From Caldimonas caldifontis (GTDB taxonomy: Bacteria > Pseudomonadota > Gammaproteobacteria > Burkholderiales > Burkholderiaceae_C), in assembly GCF_002930615.1 (NCBI RefSeq), contig NZ_PSNX01000004.1, positions 186,001-250,000 on the forward strand: DNA of 64,000 nt, given 5' to 3'. This document shows, in pieces, positions 38,139-46,611 of the stretch; within the stretch, counting starts at the first letter, position 1, and each line of letters starts with the position of its first letter. The translations under genes and the position numbers were made by a program. A model generated the notes under the pieces. It was given only the letters and a program-made list of their open reading frames with translations. It was not told the origin of the DNA and did no database searches.

Positions 38139-39854
38139 TCAGGCGGCCAGCACCTTGCCGGTGGTGCGGCGCACCGCGTTGGCGGCGTTCTTGAAGGGCT
38201 CCAGTCCCACGCGCTTGACGGTGTCGATGAAGCGCTCATTGGTGGCGCGCTGCTCGCGGTAGGTTTCGACCACGGCGTCGATCACGTCCACCACCTCGTC
38301 GGCGGCGAAGGAGGGGCCGATCACCTTGCCGGGGGCCGAGGGGCCGCTCTGGATGGAGCCATCCGAGCCACCGAGGGTGATCTGGTACCACTCGGCGCCG
38401 TCTTTATCGACCCCCAGGATGCCGATGTGGCCGGTGTGGTGGTGGCCGCAGGAGTTCATGCAGCCGCTCATGTGCACGTCGATGTCGCCGATGTCGTAGA
38501 GCTCGTCGAGGTCCTGGTAGCGCTGCGCCACCTGCTCAGCGATCGGGATGGAGCGCGCATTGGCCAGGCCGCAGAAGTCGCCGCCGGGGCAGGCGATCAT
38601 GTCGGTGAGCAGGCCGATGTTGGGGGTGGCGAAGCTGGCGGCCTTCGCTTCCTGCCACAGCGCGTACAGCTCTGACTCATGCACCCAGGGCAGCACCAGA
38701 TTCTGGTCGTGAGTGACGCGGGCCTCGCCGGCGCTGTAGCGCTCGGCCAGGTCGGCGGCGCGTTCGAGCTGCCCGTCGGTGACGTCGCCAGGCGCCTGTC
38801 CCACCCGCTTGAGCGACAGCGTCACGGCGCGGTAGCCGGGGAAGCGGTGGCCGTGCACATTGCGCTCCAGCCAGCGGCGGTAGGCCAGCGGGGCATCGAC
38901 GGGTGCGGCGGCCAGTGCGTCATTGGCAGCCTGGGGGTCGTAACGCACGCCAGCGGGCACATCGAAGTGCTGGGCGACGCGGTCAAGCTCCTCCTGGGGG
39001 AGGATATGGGCGGCACCGTCGGCATCGCGCTCCAGGATCTGGCGGAACTCGGCCTCGACGGCGTCGATGAACTTCTGACCTTCGGCCTTCACGAGGATCT
39101 TGATGCGCGCCTTGTACATGTTGTCGCGCCGGCCATAGCGGTTGTAGACACGCGCGATGGCCTCGAGGTAGACGAGGATCTGCTGCCAGGGCAGGAAGTC
39201 GCGCACCACCGTGGCGATGAGGGGGGTGCGGCCCATGCCACCGCCCACCAGCACCTGGAAGCCCACGTCGCCGGCCTCATTGCGCCGCAGCTGCAGGCCC
39301 ACGTCATGCCAGCCGATGGCGGCGCGGTCTTCTGCTGCACCGCTCACCGCGATCTTGAATTTGCGGGGCAGGAAGGCGAACTCGGGATGCAGCGTCGACC
39401 ACTGGCGCATCAGCTCGCAGTAGGGACGCGGGTCGACGATCTCGTCGGGGGCGATGCCGGCAAAGGCGTCGCTCGTGATGTTACGGATGCAGTTGCCCGA
39501 GGTCTGGATGCCATGCATGTTCACGGCGGCCAGCTCGTCCATCACATCGGCGGCACGTTCCAGCGGGATCCAGTTGAACTGGATGTTCTGGCGCGTGGTG
39601 AAGTGGCCATAACCACGGTCGTACTCGCGGGCGATGCGAGCGAGCGTGCGCAGCTGGGTGCTGCTCACTTCGCCATAGGGGATGGCGATACGCAGCATGG
39701 GCGCGTGGCGCTGGATGTACCAGCCGTTCTGCAGGCGCAGGGCTTTGAACTCCTCGTCGCCCAGCTGGCCTGCCAGGTGGCGCTGCAACTGGTCGCGGAA
39801 CTGCGCAGCGCGCTGGTGGACGAAGTGGCGGTCGAACTCGGTGTATTGATACAT
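38139..39854 (-). CDS. cysI: CysI, sulfite reductase hemoprotein (siroheme/[4Fe-4S])
   Basis: CysI reduces sulfite to sulfide with six electrons. It has 571 residues and two ferredoxin-like repeats (for example HFTTRQNIQFNWIP). The cluster and siroheme cysteines are ACPGGDFCGLANARS and MSGCMNSCGHHH. No flavoprotein cysJ is present in the window, so electrons may come from a ferredoxin; fdxA and its reductase lie downstream. It is first gene of cysI-DUF934-cysH-cysD-cysN-cobA. Divergent from the patatin gene. Confidence 0.94.
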   Translation of the reverse strand: MYQYTEFDRHFVHQRAAQFRDQLQRHLAGQLGDEEFKALRLQNGWYIQRHAPMLRIAIPYGEVSSTQLRTLARIAREYDRGYGHFTTRQNIQFNWIPLERAADVMDELAAVNMHGIQTSGNCIRNITSDAFAGIAPDEIVDPRPYCELMRQWSTLHPEFAFLPRKFKIAVSGAAEDRAAIGWHDVGLQLRRNEAGDVGFQVLVGGGMGRTPLIATVVRDFLPWQQILVYLEAIARVYNRYGRRDNMYKARIKILVKAEGQKFIDAVEAEFRQILERDADGAAHILPQEELDRVAQHFDVPAGVRYDPQAANDALAAAPVDAPLAYRRWLERNVHGHRFPGYRAVTLSLKRVGQAPGDVTDGQLERAADLAERYSAGEARVTHDQNLVLPWVHESELYALWQEAKAASFATPNIGLLTDMIACPGGDFCGLANARSIPIAEQVAQRYQDLDELYDIGDIDVHMSGCMNSCGHHHTGHIGILGVDKDGAEWYQITLGGSDGSIQSGPSAPGKVIGPSFAADEVVDVIDAVVETYREQRATNERFIDTVKRVGLEPFKNAANAVRRTTGKVLAA

Positions 39855-40059
39855 CTCGGGGTCCGTGGGAGTCGGTGCGCTACGGTGGGGTGGGCCCGAC
39901 CGGAAGCATGCGGCTCTCGAGGTTTCGCAGGAAGCTGCACTGTAGGGATCGTCTATATATATGGGAACTACATATTCATTTGATGATTATTCTTTTCTGT
40001 TATTTGATGATGAGTGCTGAGGATCGAGCACTCTCTTGAGCCCGCTAAGATCGCACGCC
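39855..40059. promoter_or_regulatory. Divergent cysI / patatin control region with LysR-type box
   Basis: This region is unusually AT-rich (39950-40012) for the window. ATAT-N11-ATAT at 39957-39975 fits the T-N11-A layout of LysR-type regulators and is a candidate CysB site for cysI. A 10-bp direct repeat ATTTGATGAT occurs at 39978-39987 and 40002-40011. A 7-bp inverted repeat GAGTGCT/AGCACTC (40012-40018, 40027-40033) lies before the patatin gene. The binding protein is not shown by sequence alone. Confidence 0.45.
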
Positions 40060-41004
40060 ATGCCTGTGAAAGCCCCTGCTCCGATGCCTCTCGATGGCTG
40101 TCGCCCCAGCGCGCTGCGGCGACGCAGCCTGCTGCTGGCCCCACTGGCCCTGGCCGCTTGCCAGACGGCGCCGCCTGTGGTGGTGGCCCCCCCGCCTTCG
40201 CCCGCCCCGGCCCCGACTCCCGAGCCACGCCCCCCGCGCATCGGGCTCGCCCTGGGCGGTGGCGCTGCCCGCGGCTTTGCTCACATCGGGGTCATCCAGG
40301 TGCTGGAAGAGCATGGGATCAAGCCTGATCTCGTGGTGGGCACTTCCGCGGGCAGCCTGGTGGCTGCGCTCTATGCTTCCGGCAAGTCACGCAGCGAACT
40401 GCGCGCCCTGGCCGAAACCATGGACGAGACGGCCATCACCGACTGGTCCTTCCCCTTGCGCGGGGTGATCCGCGGCGAAGCCCTGGCGCGCTACGTGAAC
40501 CAGCAGACCGGCGGGCTGACCATTGAGCGCATGAAGCTGCCGCTGGGCATCGTGGCCACCGATCTGGCCACCGGTGAGGCAGTGCTGTTCCAGCGCGGCG
40601 ACACGGGCATGGCCGTGCGGGCATCGAGCGCGGTGCCGGCGGTGTTCCAGCCGGTGCGCATCGGTGACAAGGAGTATGTGGACGGGGGCCTGGTGTCGCC
40701 GGTGCCCGTGCGCTTTGCACGCCAGATGGGAGCAGACCTCGTGATCGCGGTGGACATCTCCACGCCCCCCCAGGGCGGGGCGCTGGGTGATGCCATGCGC
40801 ATGCTGCTGCAGACCTTTGCGATCATGGGCCGCAGCATCAACCACTTCGAGTTGCGCGAGGCCGATGTGGTGGTGCGCCCGCCCTTGGCGGGCCTGGCCG
40901 GGACTGATTTCCGCTCGCGCCGGCTGGCCATGGATGCGGGCCGCGAGGCGGCGCTGGCCCTGTTGCCGCAGATCCGCGAGCGCATTGCTGCCAAGACACG
41001 CTGA
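40060..41004 (+). CDS. Patatin-like phospholipase lipoprotein
   Basis: This 314-residue patatin-family acyl hydrolase is RssA/NTE-like. The signal ends in a lipobox (APLALAAC), so it is predicted to be a lipoprotein. A Pro/Ala linker follows (VVVAPPPSPAPAPTPEP). The oxyanion motif is GGGAARGFAH, the nucleophile serine is in GTSAG, and the catalytic aspartate is in DGG. All dyad residues are intact. The ATG at 40060 gives a normal signal sequence. The substrate and physiological role are unknown. Confidence 0.9.
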   Translation: MPVKAPAPMPLDGCRPSALRRRSLLLAPLALAACQTAPPVVVAPPPSPAPAPTPEPRPPRIGLALGGGAARGFAHIGVIQVLEEHGIKPDLVVGTSAGSLVAALYASGKSRSELRALAETMDETAITDWSFPLRGVIRGEALARYVNQQTGGLTIERMKLPLGIVATDLATGEAVLFQRGDTGMAVRASSAVPAVFQPVRIGDKEYVDGGLVSPVPVRFARQMGADLVIAVDISTPPQGGALGDAMRMLLQTFAIMGRSINHFELREADVVVRPPLAGLAGTDFRSRRLAMDAGREAALALLPQIRERIAAKTR

Positions 41005-41020
41005 CTCAGCGTTGCCACAA

Positions 41021-41050
41021 GAAAAAAGCCCGGTGGCAAGCCACCGGGCT
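41021..41050 (-). terminator. Rho-independent terminator for the phasin transcript
   Basis: AGCCCGGTGGC (41027-41037) pairs with GCCACCGGGCT (41040-41050). On the minus strand it is followed by TTTTTTC; on the plus strand there is no T run. It therefore mainly ends phaP transcription from the right, leaving a ~130-nt 3' UTR. Confidence 0.82.
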
Positions 41051-41124
41051 GAAGGTACCTGGAGAGGTACCGAGGAGACAACCTTTCAGGGAGACCGTGG
41101 AGCCATGCTGCACGGTATCCCTCA

Positions 41125-41160
41125 GAATCGGGGCGAACCCGAAAAGTTCAACCCCGGTTC
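41125..41160 (-). other. Hairpin in the phaP 3' untranslated region
   Basis: GAATCGGGG (41125-41133) and CCCCGGTTC (41152-41160) form a 9-bp stem with one mismatch around an 18-nt loop. It sits 24-59 nt past the phaP stop codon and well before the terminator. It could be part of a 3'-UTR structure or small RNA. There is no further evidence. Confidence 0.4.
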
Positions 41161-41183
41161 TCGAGTACTTGCAAGTCCTTGTA

Positions 41184-41732
41184 TCAGGCGCTGCGCTTGG
41201 CGCGCGGGGCCTGAGTAGCCTTCACCGCCGAGCTGGTCACGGCCTGGAAGTTGGCTTCGGCCACATCAGCGGCTTGCTTGGCGGCCTTGTGCACGCTCTC
41301 GAAGGCGTTGTTGGCGGCAGCCACAGCCGACTTCACCAGGGCCACGGCATTTTCCGTACCGGCAGGGGCATTCTTGACGGCGGTGTCCACCACGGCCAGG
41401 AACTTCTTCTGCGCATCGGCGATCTGGGCTTCAGCCACCTTGCTCACTTCGGCATTGGTGGCCGAGGCGATGTCGTACACATGGCGGCTGTAGGCGGCAG
41501 CCTTCTCAGCGCTGGGCTGCAGCAGGGAGGCCTGCAGAGCCAGGAGTTCCTGGGCGTCCTTGACGGACAGCGAGGCCTGGGCGTGCTCGGCGGCTTCGGT
41601 CAGCGACGCCTTGGCGACCTGCAGGTTCAGTTCGACGAGTTTTTCCACGCCCTCGAAAGCCTTCTGGGTGAGCCCGAACAGGGTCTCGACGTTGGCTTTG
41701 TGGGCGGCAACCAGTTGTTCAGCGGTCATCAT
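41184..41732 (-). CDS. phaP: Phasin (polyhydroxyalkanoate granule-associated protein)
   Basis: This 182-residue phasin-family protein coats intracellular PHA granules and controls their number and surface. It has the family N-terminus ([20 protein letters not shown], then [17 protein letters not shown]) and is almost entirely Ala/Lys/Glu-rich amphipathic helix, without a signal peptide. GAGGAG precedes the start, which may be either of two consecutive ATGs (41732 or 41729). It has its own promoter, operators and terminator. No PHA synthase lies in the window. Confidence 0.93.
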   Translation of the reverse strand: MMTAEQLVAAHKANVETLFGLTQKAFEGVEKLVELNLQVAKASLTEAAEHAQASLSVKDAQELLALQASLLQPSAEKAAAYSRHVYDIASATNAEVSKVAEAQIADAQKKFLAVVDTAVKNAPAGTENAVALVKSAVAAANNAFESVHKAAKQAADVAEANFQAVTSSAVKATQAPRAKRSA

Positions 41733-41766
41733 GATCGAGGGCTCCTCGGGTGGGTGGATGAAGTTT

Positions 41767-41781
41767 TGCTGCGGTGCAGCA
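41767..41781 (-). promoter_or_regulatory. PhaR-type operator overlapping the phaP transcription start
   Basis: TGCTGC-GGT-GCAGCA is a perfect 6-3-6 inverted repeat containing CTGCN3GCAG, the pattern reported for the PHA regulator PhaR in alphaproteobacteria. It begins about 2 nt downstream of the predicted phaP start point (about 41783), which suits repression. Confidence 0.65.
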
Positions 41782-41789
41782 TGATTGGA

Positions 41790-41817
41790 AGTATAGGACT
41801 CTTCCGTCTCATTGCAA
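41790..41817 (-). promoter_or_regulatory. phaP promoter
   Basis: On the minus strand TTGCAA (41817-41812) and TATACT (41795-41790) are separated by 16 nt. The expected start is near 41783, giving a leader of about 50 nt with GAGGAG before the ATG. Two CTGC/GCAG-rich palindromes flank it. Confidence 0.7.
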
Positions 41818-41827
41818 GCCCTTTTTG

Positions 41828-41841
41828 TTGCGCTGCAGCAA
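41828..41841 (-). promoter_or_regulatory. Second, weaker PhaR-like site upstream of the phaP promoter
   Basis: TTGCGCTGCAGCAA is a partial palindrome (TTGC...GCAA with internal CTGCAG) located just upstream of the -35. Its centre is about 60 nt from the first operator. A two-site arrangement is known for phaP in Ralstonia eutropha; the match here is only approximate. Confidence 0.45.
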
Positions 41842-41971
41842 ACTTTAGGGGCATTCCTCTAGCATTGATTCCAACCCTCAACGCCCCAGTGTCCGACGGG
41901 GCCATGTCACGGGTGTGACGAGCAGGCCAACGACTCTCGCCCGACAATGCCGCCAGCACACGATCGGCGCC

Positions 41972-42946
41972 ATGCTGGCCTATTACTCCGACCGCTACGT
42001 CCTGCCGCTGCCGCCCGGGCACCGATTCCCGATGGCCAAGTACCGGCTGCTGCGCGATCGGGTGGCGGCCGAACTCCCTCGCGTCCGGTTGGTGGAGTCG
42101 CCTGCCGCCAGCGAAGGGGAGCTCGCGCTGGCGCATGCGCCGGCCTACATCGACGCCGTTCTCCACGGCACGATGAGCGCGGCCCAGCAGCGCGAGATCG
42201 GCTTTCCGTGGTCGCCGGTGATGGCCGAACGTGCCCGGCGCTCGGTGGGGGCCACGGTGGCCGCGGCCCGCGCGGCGCTGGCCGAGGGCGTGGCGGCCAA
42301 CCTGGCCGGAGGCACCCACCATGCCTACGCCGACAAGGGCAGCGGCTACTGTGTCTTCAACGACGTGGCCGTGGCCGCCCGGCTGATGCAGGCCGAATGG
42401 CATCGGCACCACCGCCGCCTGCTGCGTGTGGCCGTGATCGACCTCGACGTGCACCAGGGCAATGGCACGGCGGCCATCTTCCGCGACGACCCCACCGTCT
42501 ACACCCTGTCGCTGCACGGGGCGCGCAACTTCCCCTTCCGCAAGGAACCCGGCGACCTGGACGTGGAACTGCCCGATGGCTGCACTGACGGCCCATACCT
42601 GGAGGCCTTGGACCAGGCATTGGCAGCCTTGTGGACCCATCATGACGCGGCCCCGCCGGGGCTGGTCTTCTACCTCGCCGGTGCCGACCCGCACGAGGGC
42701 GACCGCCTCGGCAGGCTCAAGCTCACGGCTGCCGGTCTGGCCGAGCGCGATGCGCGCGTGCTGGGCGCGGTGCGCGAACGGGGCATCCCGGTGGTGGTGA
42801 CCATGGCCGGGGGCTACGGCCACGACATCCATCAGACCGTCGCGCTGCAATGGCGCACCCTGCAACTGGCCTGCGAGCACTGGCTGACCTGGCCGCGCGC
42901 CCAGGCCCCCCACGAGGAGACCCGGCATGAGCCGACCCCAGGCTGA
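41972..42946 (+). CDS. Histone-deacetylase-family (class IV-like) hydrolase
   Basis: This 324-residue protein belongs to the arginase/HDAC zinc-hydrolase fold. Key segments are [20 protein letters not shown] (catalytic His pair), [13 protein letters not shown] and [17 protein letters not shown] (zinc Asp, His and Asp ligands), and MAGGYG near the end. These resemble bacterial homologues of HDAC11-type enzymes, for which acyl-lysine, acetoin-related or small-molecule amides are possible substrates. The ATG at 41972 fits the family start ([20 protein letters not shown]). It overlaps the thioesterase gene by 20 nt, so they are coupled. Confidence 0.85.
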   Translation: MLAYYSDRYVLPLPPGHRFPMAKYRLLRDRVAAELPRVRLVESPAASEGELALAHAPAYIDAVLHGTMSAAQQREIGFPWSPVMAERARRSVGATVAAARAALAEGVAANLAGGTHHAYADKGSGYCVFNDVAVAARLMQAEWHRHHRRLLRVAVIDLDVHQGNGTAAIFRDDPTVYTLSLHGARNFPFRKEPGDLDVELPDGCTDGPYLEALDQALAALWTHHDAAPPGLVFYLAGADPHEGDRLGRLKLTAAGLAERDARVLGAVRERGIPVVVTMAGGYGHDIHQTVALQWRTLQLACEHWLTWPRAQAPHEETRHEPTPG

Positions 42947-43358
42947 AACCCGCGAGACCTACCGCCACTTTCTGCCCATCACCACGCGCTGGATGGACAA
43001 CGATATCTATGGCCACGTCAACAACGTCGTGTACTACAGCTACTTCGACACGGTGGTGAACGAGTACCTGATCTCGAAGGGGGCCCTGGACATCCATGCC
43101 GGGGACGTGATCGGGCTGGTGGTGGAAACCCACTGCAACTACTTCGCGCCCTTGGCCTTTCCGCACAGGGTCGAGGCTGGGCTGCGGGTGGCGCACCTGG
43201 GGTCGTCGAGCGTGCGCTACGAGGTGGGGCTGTTTGCGCAAGGCGAGCCACTGACGGCAGCGCGAGGCCATTTCGTGCATGTCTATGTGGATCGCACCAC
43301 ACGCAAGCCGGTCCCGCTGCCGGCGCCCCTCGTGGCGGCGCTGGAGGTGCTGCGATGA
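42927..43358 (+). CDS. Hotdog-fold acyl-CoA thioesterase
   Basis: This 143-residue hotdog-fold protein is of the 4-hydroxybenzoyl-CoA/YbgC thioesterase type. The catalytic motif is [20 protein letters not shown], with Asp in the usual place and the following HVNN helix. A second strand region is [20 protein letters not shown]. It lies between the HDAC-like gene (20-nt overlap) and the nitroreductase (4-nt overlap), indicating one transcript. The acyl-CoA substrate is unknown. Confidence 0.87.
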   Translation: MSRPQAETRETYRHFLPITTRWMDNDIYGHVNNVVYYSYFDTVVNEYLISKGALDIHAGDVIGLVVETHCNYFAPLAFPHRVEAGLRVAHLGSSSVRYEVGLFAQGEPLTAARGHFVHVYVDRTTRKPVPLPAPLVAALEVLR

Positions 43359-44056
43359 CGCTAGGCACCCCGCAGGCCATCGCCTGCGTGGACGAGGCGA
43401 TCACCTCGCGCCGATCCATCCGCGCCTATCTGCCCACGCCAGTGCCGCGCGAAACGATCGAGGAGATCCTGCGCGTGGCCTCGCGTGCGCCCTCGGGCAC
43501 CAACACCCAGCCCTGGAAGGTACACGTGCTCACCGGCGAGCCGCTGCGCGGGCTTGTGGAGAAGTTGCGTGCCGCGTATGACGACCCGGCCGAGGCACAG
43601 TTGCACGAGCCCGAGTACGCCTACTACCCGCATGAGTGGGTTTCGCCCTACATCGAGCGGCGTCGCAAGGTGGGTTGGGACCTCTACGGCCTGCTGGGCA
43701 TCGTCAAGGGCGACAAGCTGCGCATGCACGAGCAGCACGGGCGCAACTACGCCTTCTTCGACGCGCCAGTGGGCCTGATGTTCACCATCGACCGGGTGAT
43801 GGAGCGCGGCAGCTGGCTGGACTATGGCATGTTCCTGCAGAACGTCATGGTTGCCGCGCGAGCCCGGGGGCTGGATACCTGTCCGCAGGCCGCCTTCACC
43901 CCGTTCCACCGGATCATCATGGACCACCTCGGTACGCCACCGCAGGAAATGCTGGTGTGCGGCATGTCGCTGGGCCAGGCCGACCCGCAGGCCGTCGAGA
44001 ACACCCTGGTGACCGAGCGCGCGCCAGTGCACGAGTTCACCCGCTTCCACGGCTGA
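43355..44056 (+). CDS. Nitroreductase-family FMN oxidoreductase
   Basis: This 233-residue NAD(P)H-dependent flavoprotein belongs to the nitroreductase family. The FMN phosphate-binding N-terminus is [35 protein letters not shown] and the C-terminal [10 protein letters not shown] are also typical. Natural substrates could be quinones, nitroaromatics or an enoyl-type intermediate; none is shown. It overlaps the thioesterase stop by 4 nt (ATGA). Confidence 0.92.
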   Translation: MTLGTPQAIACVDEAITSRRSIRAYLPTPVPRETIEEILRVASRAPSGTNTQPWKVHVLTGEPLRGLVEKLRAAYDDPAEAQLHEPEYAYYPHEWVSPYIERRRKVGWDLYGLLGIVKGDKLRMHEQHGRNYAFFDAPVGLMFTIDRVMERGSWLDYGMFLQNVMVAARARGLDTCPQAAFTPFHRIIMDHLGTPPQEMLVCGMSLGQADPQAVENTLVTERAPVHEFTRFHG

Positions 44057-44133
44057 GGGTGTTCAGCCCACGCTCAGCTTCGGGCTTGAGCGGTCTTCCT
44101 ACAATGGCTCAAACCATCACAGAGGAGACTGCC

Positions 44134-45123
44134 GTGCAGAAGGTGCTTGTGGCGCGCGCCGCCTTTCCCGACATCGTCGACCGCCTGCGGGCCCACTTTG
44201 AGGTGCAGGACAACCCCGATGACGAAGTGTGGAGTCCCGAGGGGCTGAGGAACGCGTTGCAGGGCAAGGTCGGCCTGGTGGCCACCGGCAGCGAACGCAT
44301 CGACGAGGCCCTGCTGGCGGCCAACCCGCAGCTCAAGGCCGTGTGCAACATGGCGGTGGGCTACAACAACATCGACGTGGCGGCCTGCACGGCGCGCGGT
44401 ATCGTCGTCACCAACACGCCGGATGTGCTGACCGAGACCACGGCCGATTTCGGCTTTGCGCTGATGATGGCCGCAGCGCGGCGCATTGCCGAATCGGAGC
44501 ACTACCTGCGTGCCGGTAAGTGGACGAAGTGGCGCTACGACATGTTCGTGGGCCCCGACGTTCACGGTGCCACGCTGGGCATCCTGGGCATGGGCCGCAT
44601 CGGCCAGGCCATCGCCCGGCGCGGCGCCCATGGCTTTGGCATGAAGGTGATCTATCACAACCGCTCACGCCTGCCCGAGACCACCGAAGCCCGGTGCGGG
44701 GCCCGCTACGTGGACAAGGCCACCTTGCTGCGCGAGGCCGATCACCTGGTGATCGTGGTGCCGTATTCGCCGAGTTCCCACCACGCCATCGGCGCGGTGG
44801 AACTGGCGCAGATGAAGCGCACGGCCACGCTCACCAACATCGCCCGCGGCGGCGTGGTGGACGATGCGGCGCTGGCGCAGGCCCTGCGCGACGGCCTGAT
44901 CGCTGCCGCCGGCCTGGACGTGTTCGAAGGCGAGCCCCAGGTGCACCCGCACCTGCTGACCGTGCCCAACGTGGTGCTCACGCCCCACATCGCCAGCGCC
45001 TCGGTGGCCACACGCCGGGCCATGGCGAACCTCGCGGTGGACAACCTCATTGCCGCGCTCGGTTGCGGCCCGGACGCGGGACGCCCGCCCACGCCGGTGA
45101 ATCCCGAGGTGCTGAAGCGCTGA
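44134..45123 (+). CDS. D-2-hydroxyacid dehydrogenase (glyoxylate/hydroxypyruvate reductase type)
   Basis: This 329-residue NAD(P)-dependent dehydrogenase probably acts on glyoxylate, hydroxypyruvate or 2-ketogluconate. The nucleotide-binding motif is LGILGMGRIGQAIARRGA. Catalytic Arg (NIARGGVVDD), Glu (DVFEGEPQ) and His (LTPHIASAS) are present. The GTG at 44134 is chosen because GAGGAG lies 6 nt before it and TACAAT at 44100-44105 could be the -10 of a ~23-nt leader. An ATG at 44104 would add ten residues. Confidence 0.88.
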   Translation: MQKVLVARAAFPDIVDRLRAHFEVQDNPDDEVWSPEGLRNALQGKVGLVATGSERIDEALLAANPQLKAVCNMAVGYNNIDVAACTARGIVVTNTPDVLTETTADFGFALMMAAARRIAESEHYLRAGKWTKWRYDMFVGPDVHGATLGILGMGRIGQAIARRGAHGFGMKVIYHNRSRLPETTEARCGARYVDKATLLREADHLVIVVPYSPSSHHAIGAVELAQMKRTATLTNIARGGVVDDAALAQALRDGLIAAAGLDVFEGEPQVHPHLLTVPNVVLTPHIASASVATRRAMANLAVDNLIAALGCGPDAGRPPTPVNPEVLKR

Positions 45124-45150
45124 GCCGTGCCGGCCTGACACAATCGTCTC

Positions 45151-46605
45151 ATGGAACTGAATCTGTGGTGGCTGGCCGCGCTGGGCGCGGCCAATCTCGT
45201 GATGCTGGCTGTGGTGGCCTGGCGGGTGGTCGGGCAGGCACAGAGTGTCCCTGCGAGTCGTGAGGATCTGCTTGCGCAGACGCGCCTGCAGGGTGAGGCC
45301 GTGGCCCGCGTCGAGCGGGAACTGCGCGACGAGCTGGGCCGCAGTGCCCAGGGCACGCGCCAGGAACTGGGCAGTACATTGGCGCTCTTTCAGCAGACCC
45401 TGCTCACCCAGCAGGGCGACGTGGCACGCACGCAGAACGAGCAGATCGACAGCTTCCGCACCCAGCTGGCGGCGATGCAGCAGCAGGTGGCCGACAGCCT
45501 GCGATCCACCTCGTCTGCATTGACCGCGCAGGCCCAGACTGCGCGTGAAGCGCAGGATGTGGCGCTCAAACGCTTTGCCGAGGGGCTCAACGAGCAGCTG
45601 CGCGCCTTGTCCGAGGCCAACGAGCGGCGCCTGATGGAGGTGCGCAACACGGTCGAGGCACGTCTCACCGCGCTGGCGGCCGACAACGAGAAGAAGCTCG
45701 AGCAGATGCGCCAGACGGTGGACGAGAAGCTGCACGCCACGCTGGAACAACGCCTGGGCGAAAGCTTCAAGCAGGTGGCCGACCGCCTGGAGCAGGTGCA
45801 CCGTGGTCTGGGCGAAATGCAGACCCTGGCCCAGGGCGTGGGCGACCTCAAGCGCGTGCTGACCAACGTGAAGACCCGCGGCGTGTTTGGCGAGACGCAA
45901 TTGGCCGCGCTGCTCGAACAGGTCTTCACCCCCGAGCAATACGACGTGAACGTGGCCACCGTGCCGGGCAGCCGGGACCGTGTGGAATTTGCGATCCGCC
46001 TGCCGGGCAAGGGCGACGACGGCGCGCCGGTATGGCTGCCGCTGGATGCCAAGTTCCCGCGCGAGGACTACGAGCGCTTGCTGGCCGCCCAGGACGATGC
46101 CGACCGCGAGGCGGCCGAGGCCGCTGCCAAGGCCCTGGAACTGCGCATCCGCGACGAGGCCCGCACCATCGCGGCGAAGTACGTGGCGCCGCCGCACACC
46201 ACCGACTTCGCCGTGCTGTTCGTCCCCACCGAAGGTCTCTACGCCGAACTGCTGCGCCGCCCCGGCCTCACGGAGGGCCTGCAGCGCGACCACCGTGTCA
46301 TCCTGGCCGGGCCCACCACGCTCCTGGCCATGCTCAACAGTCTGCAGATGGGCTTCCGCACGCTGGCACTGGAAAAGCGCTCGTCCGAGGTCTGGAAAGT
46401 GCTGGGCGCGGTGAAGACCGAGTTCGGCAAGTTCGGTGAGGTGCTGGCCCGCGTCAAGGATCAGACGCAGACGGTGCTCAACACGCTGGACAAGGCCGAG
46501 ACCCGCACGCGCCAGATGAGCCGCGCGCTCAGGACCGTGGAAGCCCTGCCCGAGGCCCAGGCCGGCGGCCTCTTGCCCGACGAAGTTGCAGACGACCGCG
46601 ATTGA
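45151..46605 (+). CDS. rmuC: RmuC, DNA recombination-limiting protein
   Basis: This 484-residue RmuC-family protein limits recombination at inverted repeats in E. coli by an unknown nuclease-like activity. An N-terminal membrane helix (about 4-22, LWWLAALGAANLVMLAVVAW) is followed by a long coiled coil (about 35-240). The RmuC domain (about 245-440) contains KTRGVFGETQLAALLEQ, PLDAKFPREDYERL and VLFVPTEGLYAELL. CACAAT at 45139-45144 ends 6 nt before the ATG with no ribosome site, so a leaderless transcript is likely. Convergent with mnmC. Confidence 0.93.
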   Translation: MELNLWWLAALGAANLVMLAVVAWRVVGQAQSVPASREDLLAQTRLQGEAVARVERELRDELGRSAQGTRQELGSTLALFQQTLLTQQGDVARTQNEQIDSFRTQLAAMQQQVADSLRSTSSALTAQAQTAREAQDVALKRFAEGLNEQLRALSEANERRLMEVRNTVEARLTALAADNEKKLEQMRQTVDEKLHATLEQRLGESFKQVADRLEQVHRGLGEMQTLAQGVGDLKRVLTNVKTRGVFGETQLAALLEQVFTPEQYDVNVATVPGSRDRVEFAIRLPGKGDDGAPVWLPLDAKFPREDYERLLAAQDDADREAAEAAAKALELRIRDEARTIAAKYVAPPHTTDFAVLFVPTEGLYAELLRRPGLTEGLQRDHRVILAGPTTLLAMLNSLQMGFRTLALEKRSSEVWKVLGAVKTEFGKFGEVLARVKDQTQTVLNTLDKAETRTRQMSRALRTVEALPEAQAGGLLPDEVADDRD

Positions 46606-46611
46606 GGCCCG

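Noticed and set aside
41021-41050. Terminator for the patatin gene
   Set aside because: The hairpin lies just after that gene, but the plus strand lacks a T run after the stem, whereas the minus strand has six T residues. It is assigned to phaP.
41054-41071. GGTACC-TGGAGA-GGTACC as a mobile-element end or recombination site
   Set aside because: It is a short self-palindromic repeat next to a terminator with no transposase or duplication nearby.
44104-44133. ATG at 44104 as start of the 2-hydroxyacid dehydrogenase
   Set aside because: The GTG at 44134 has a well-placed GAGGAG, and the ATG overlaps a likely -10 (TACAAT). The longer form is not excluded.
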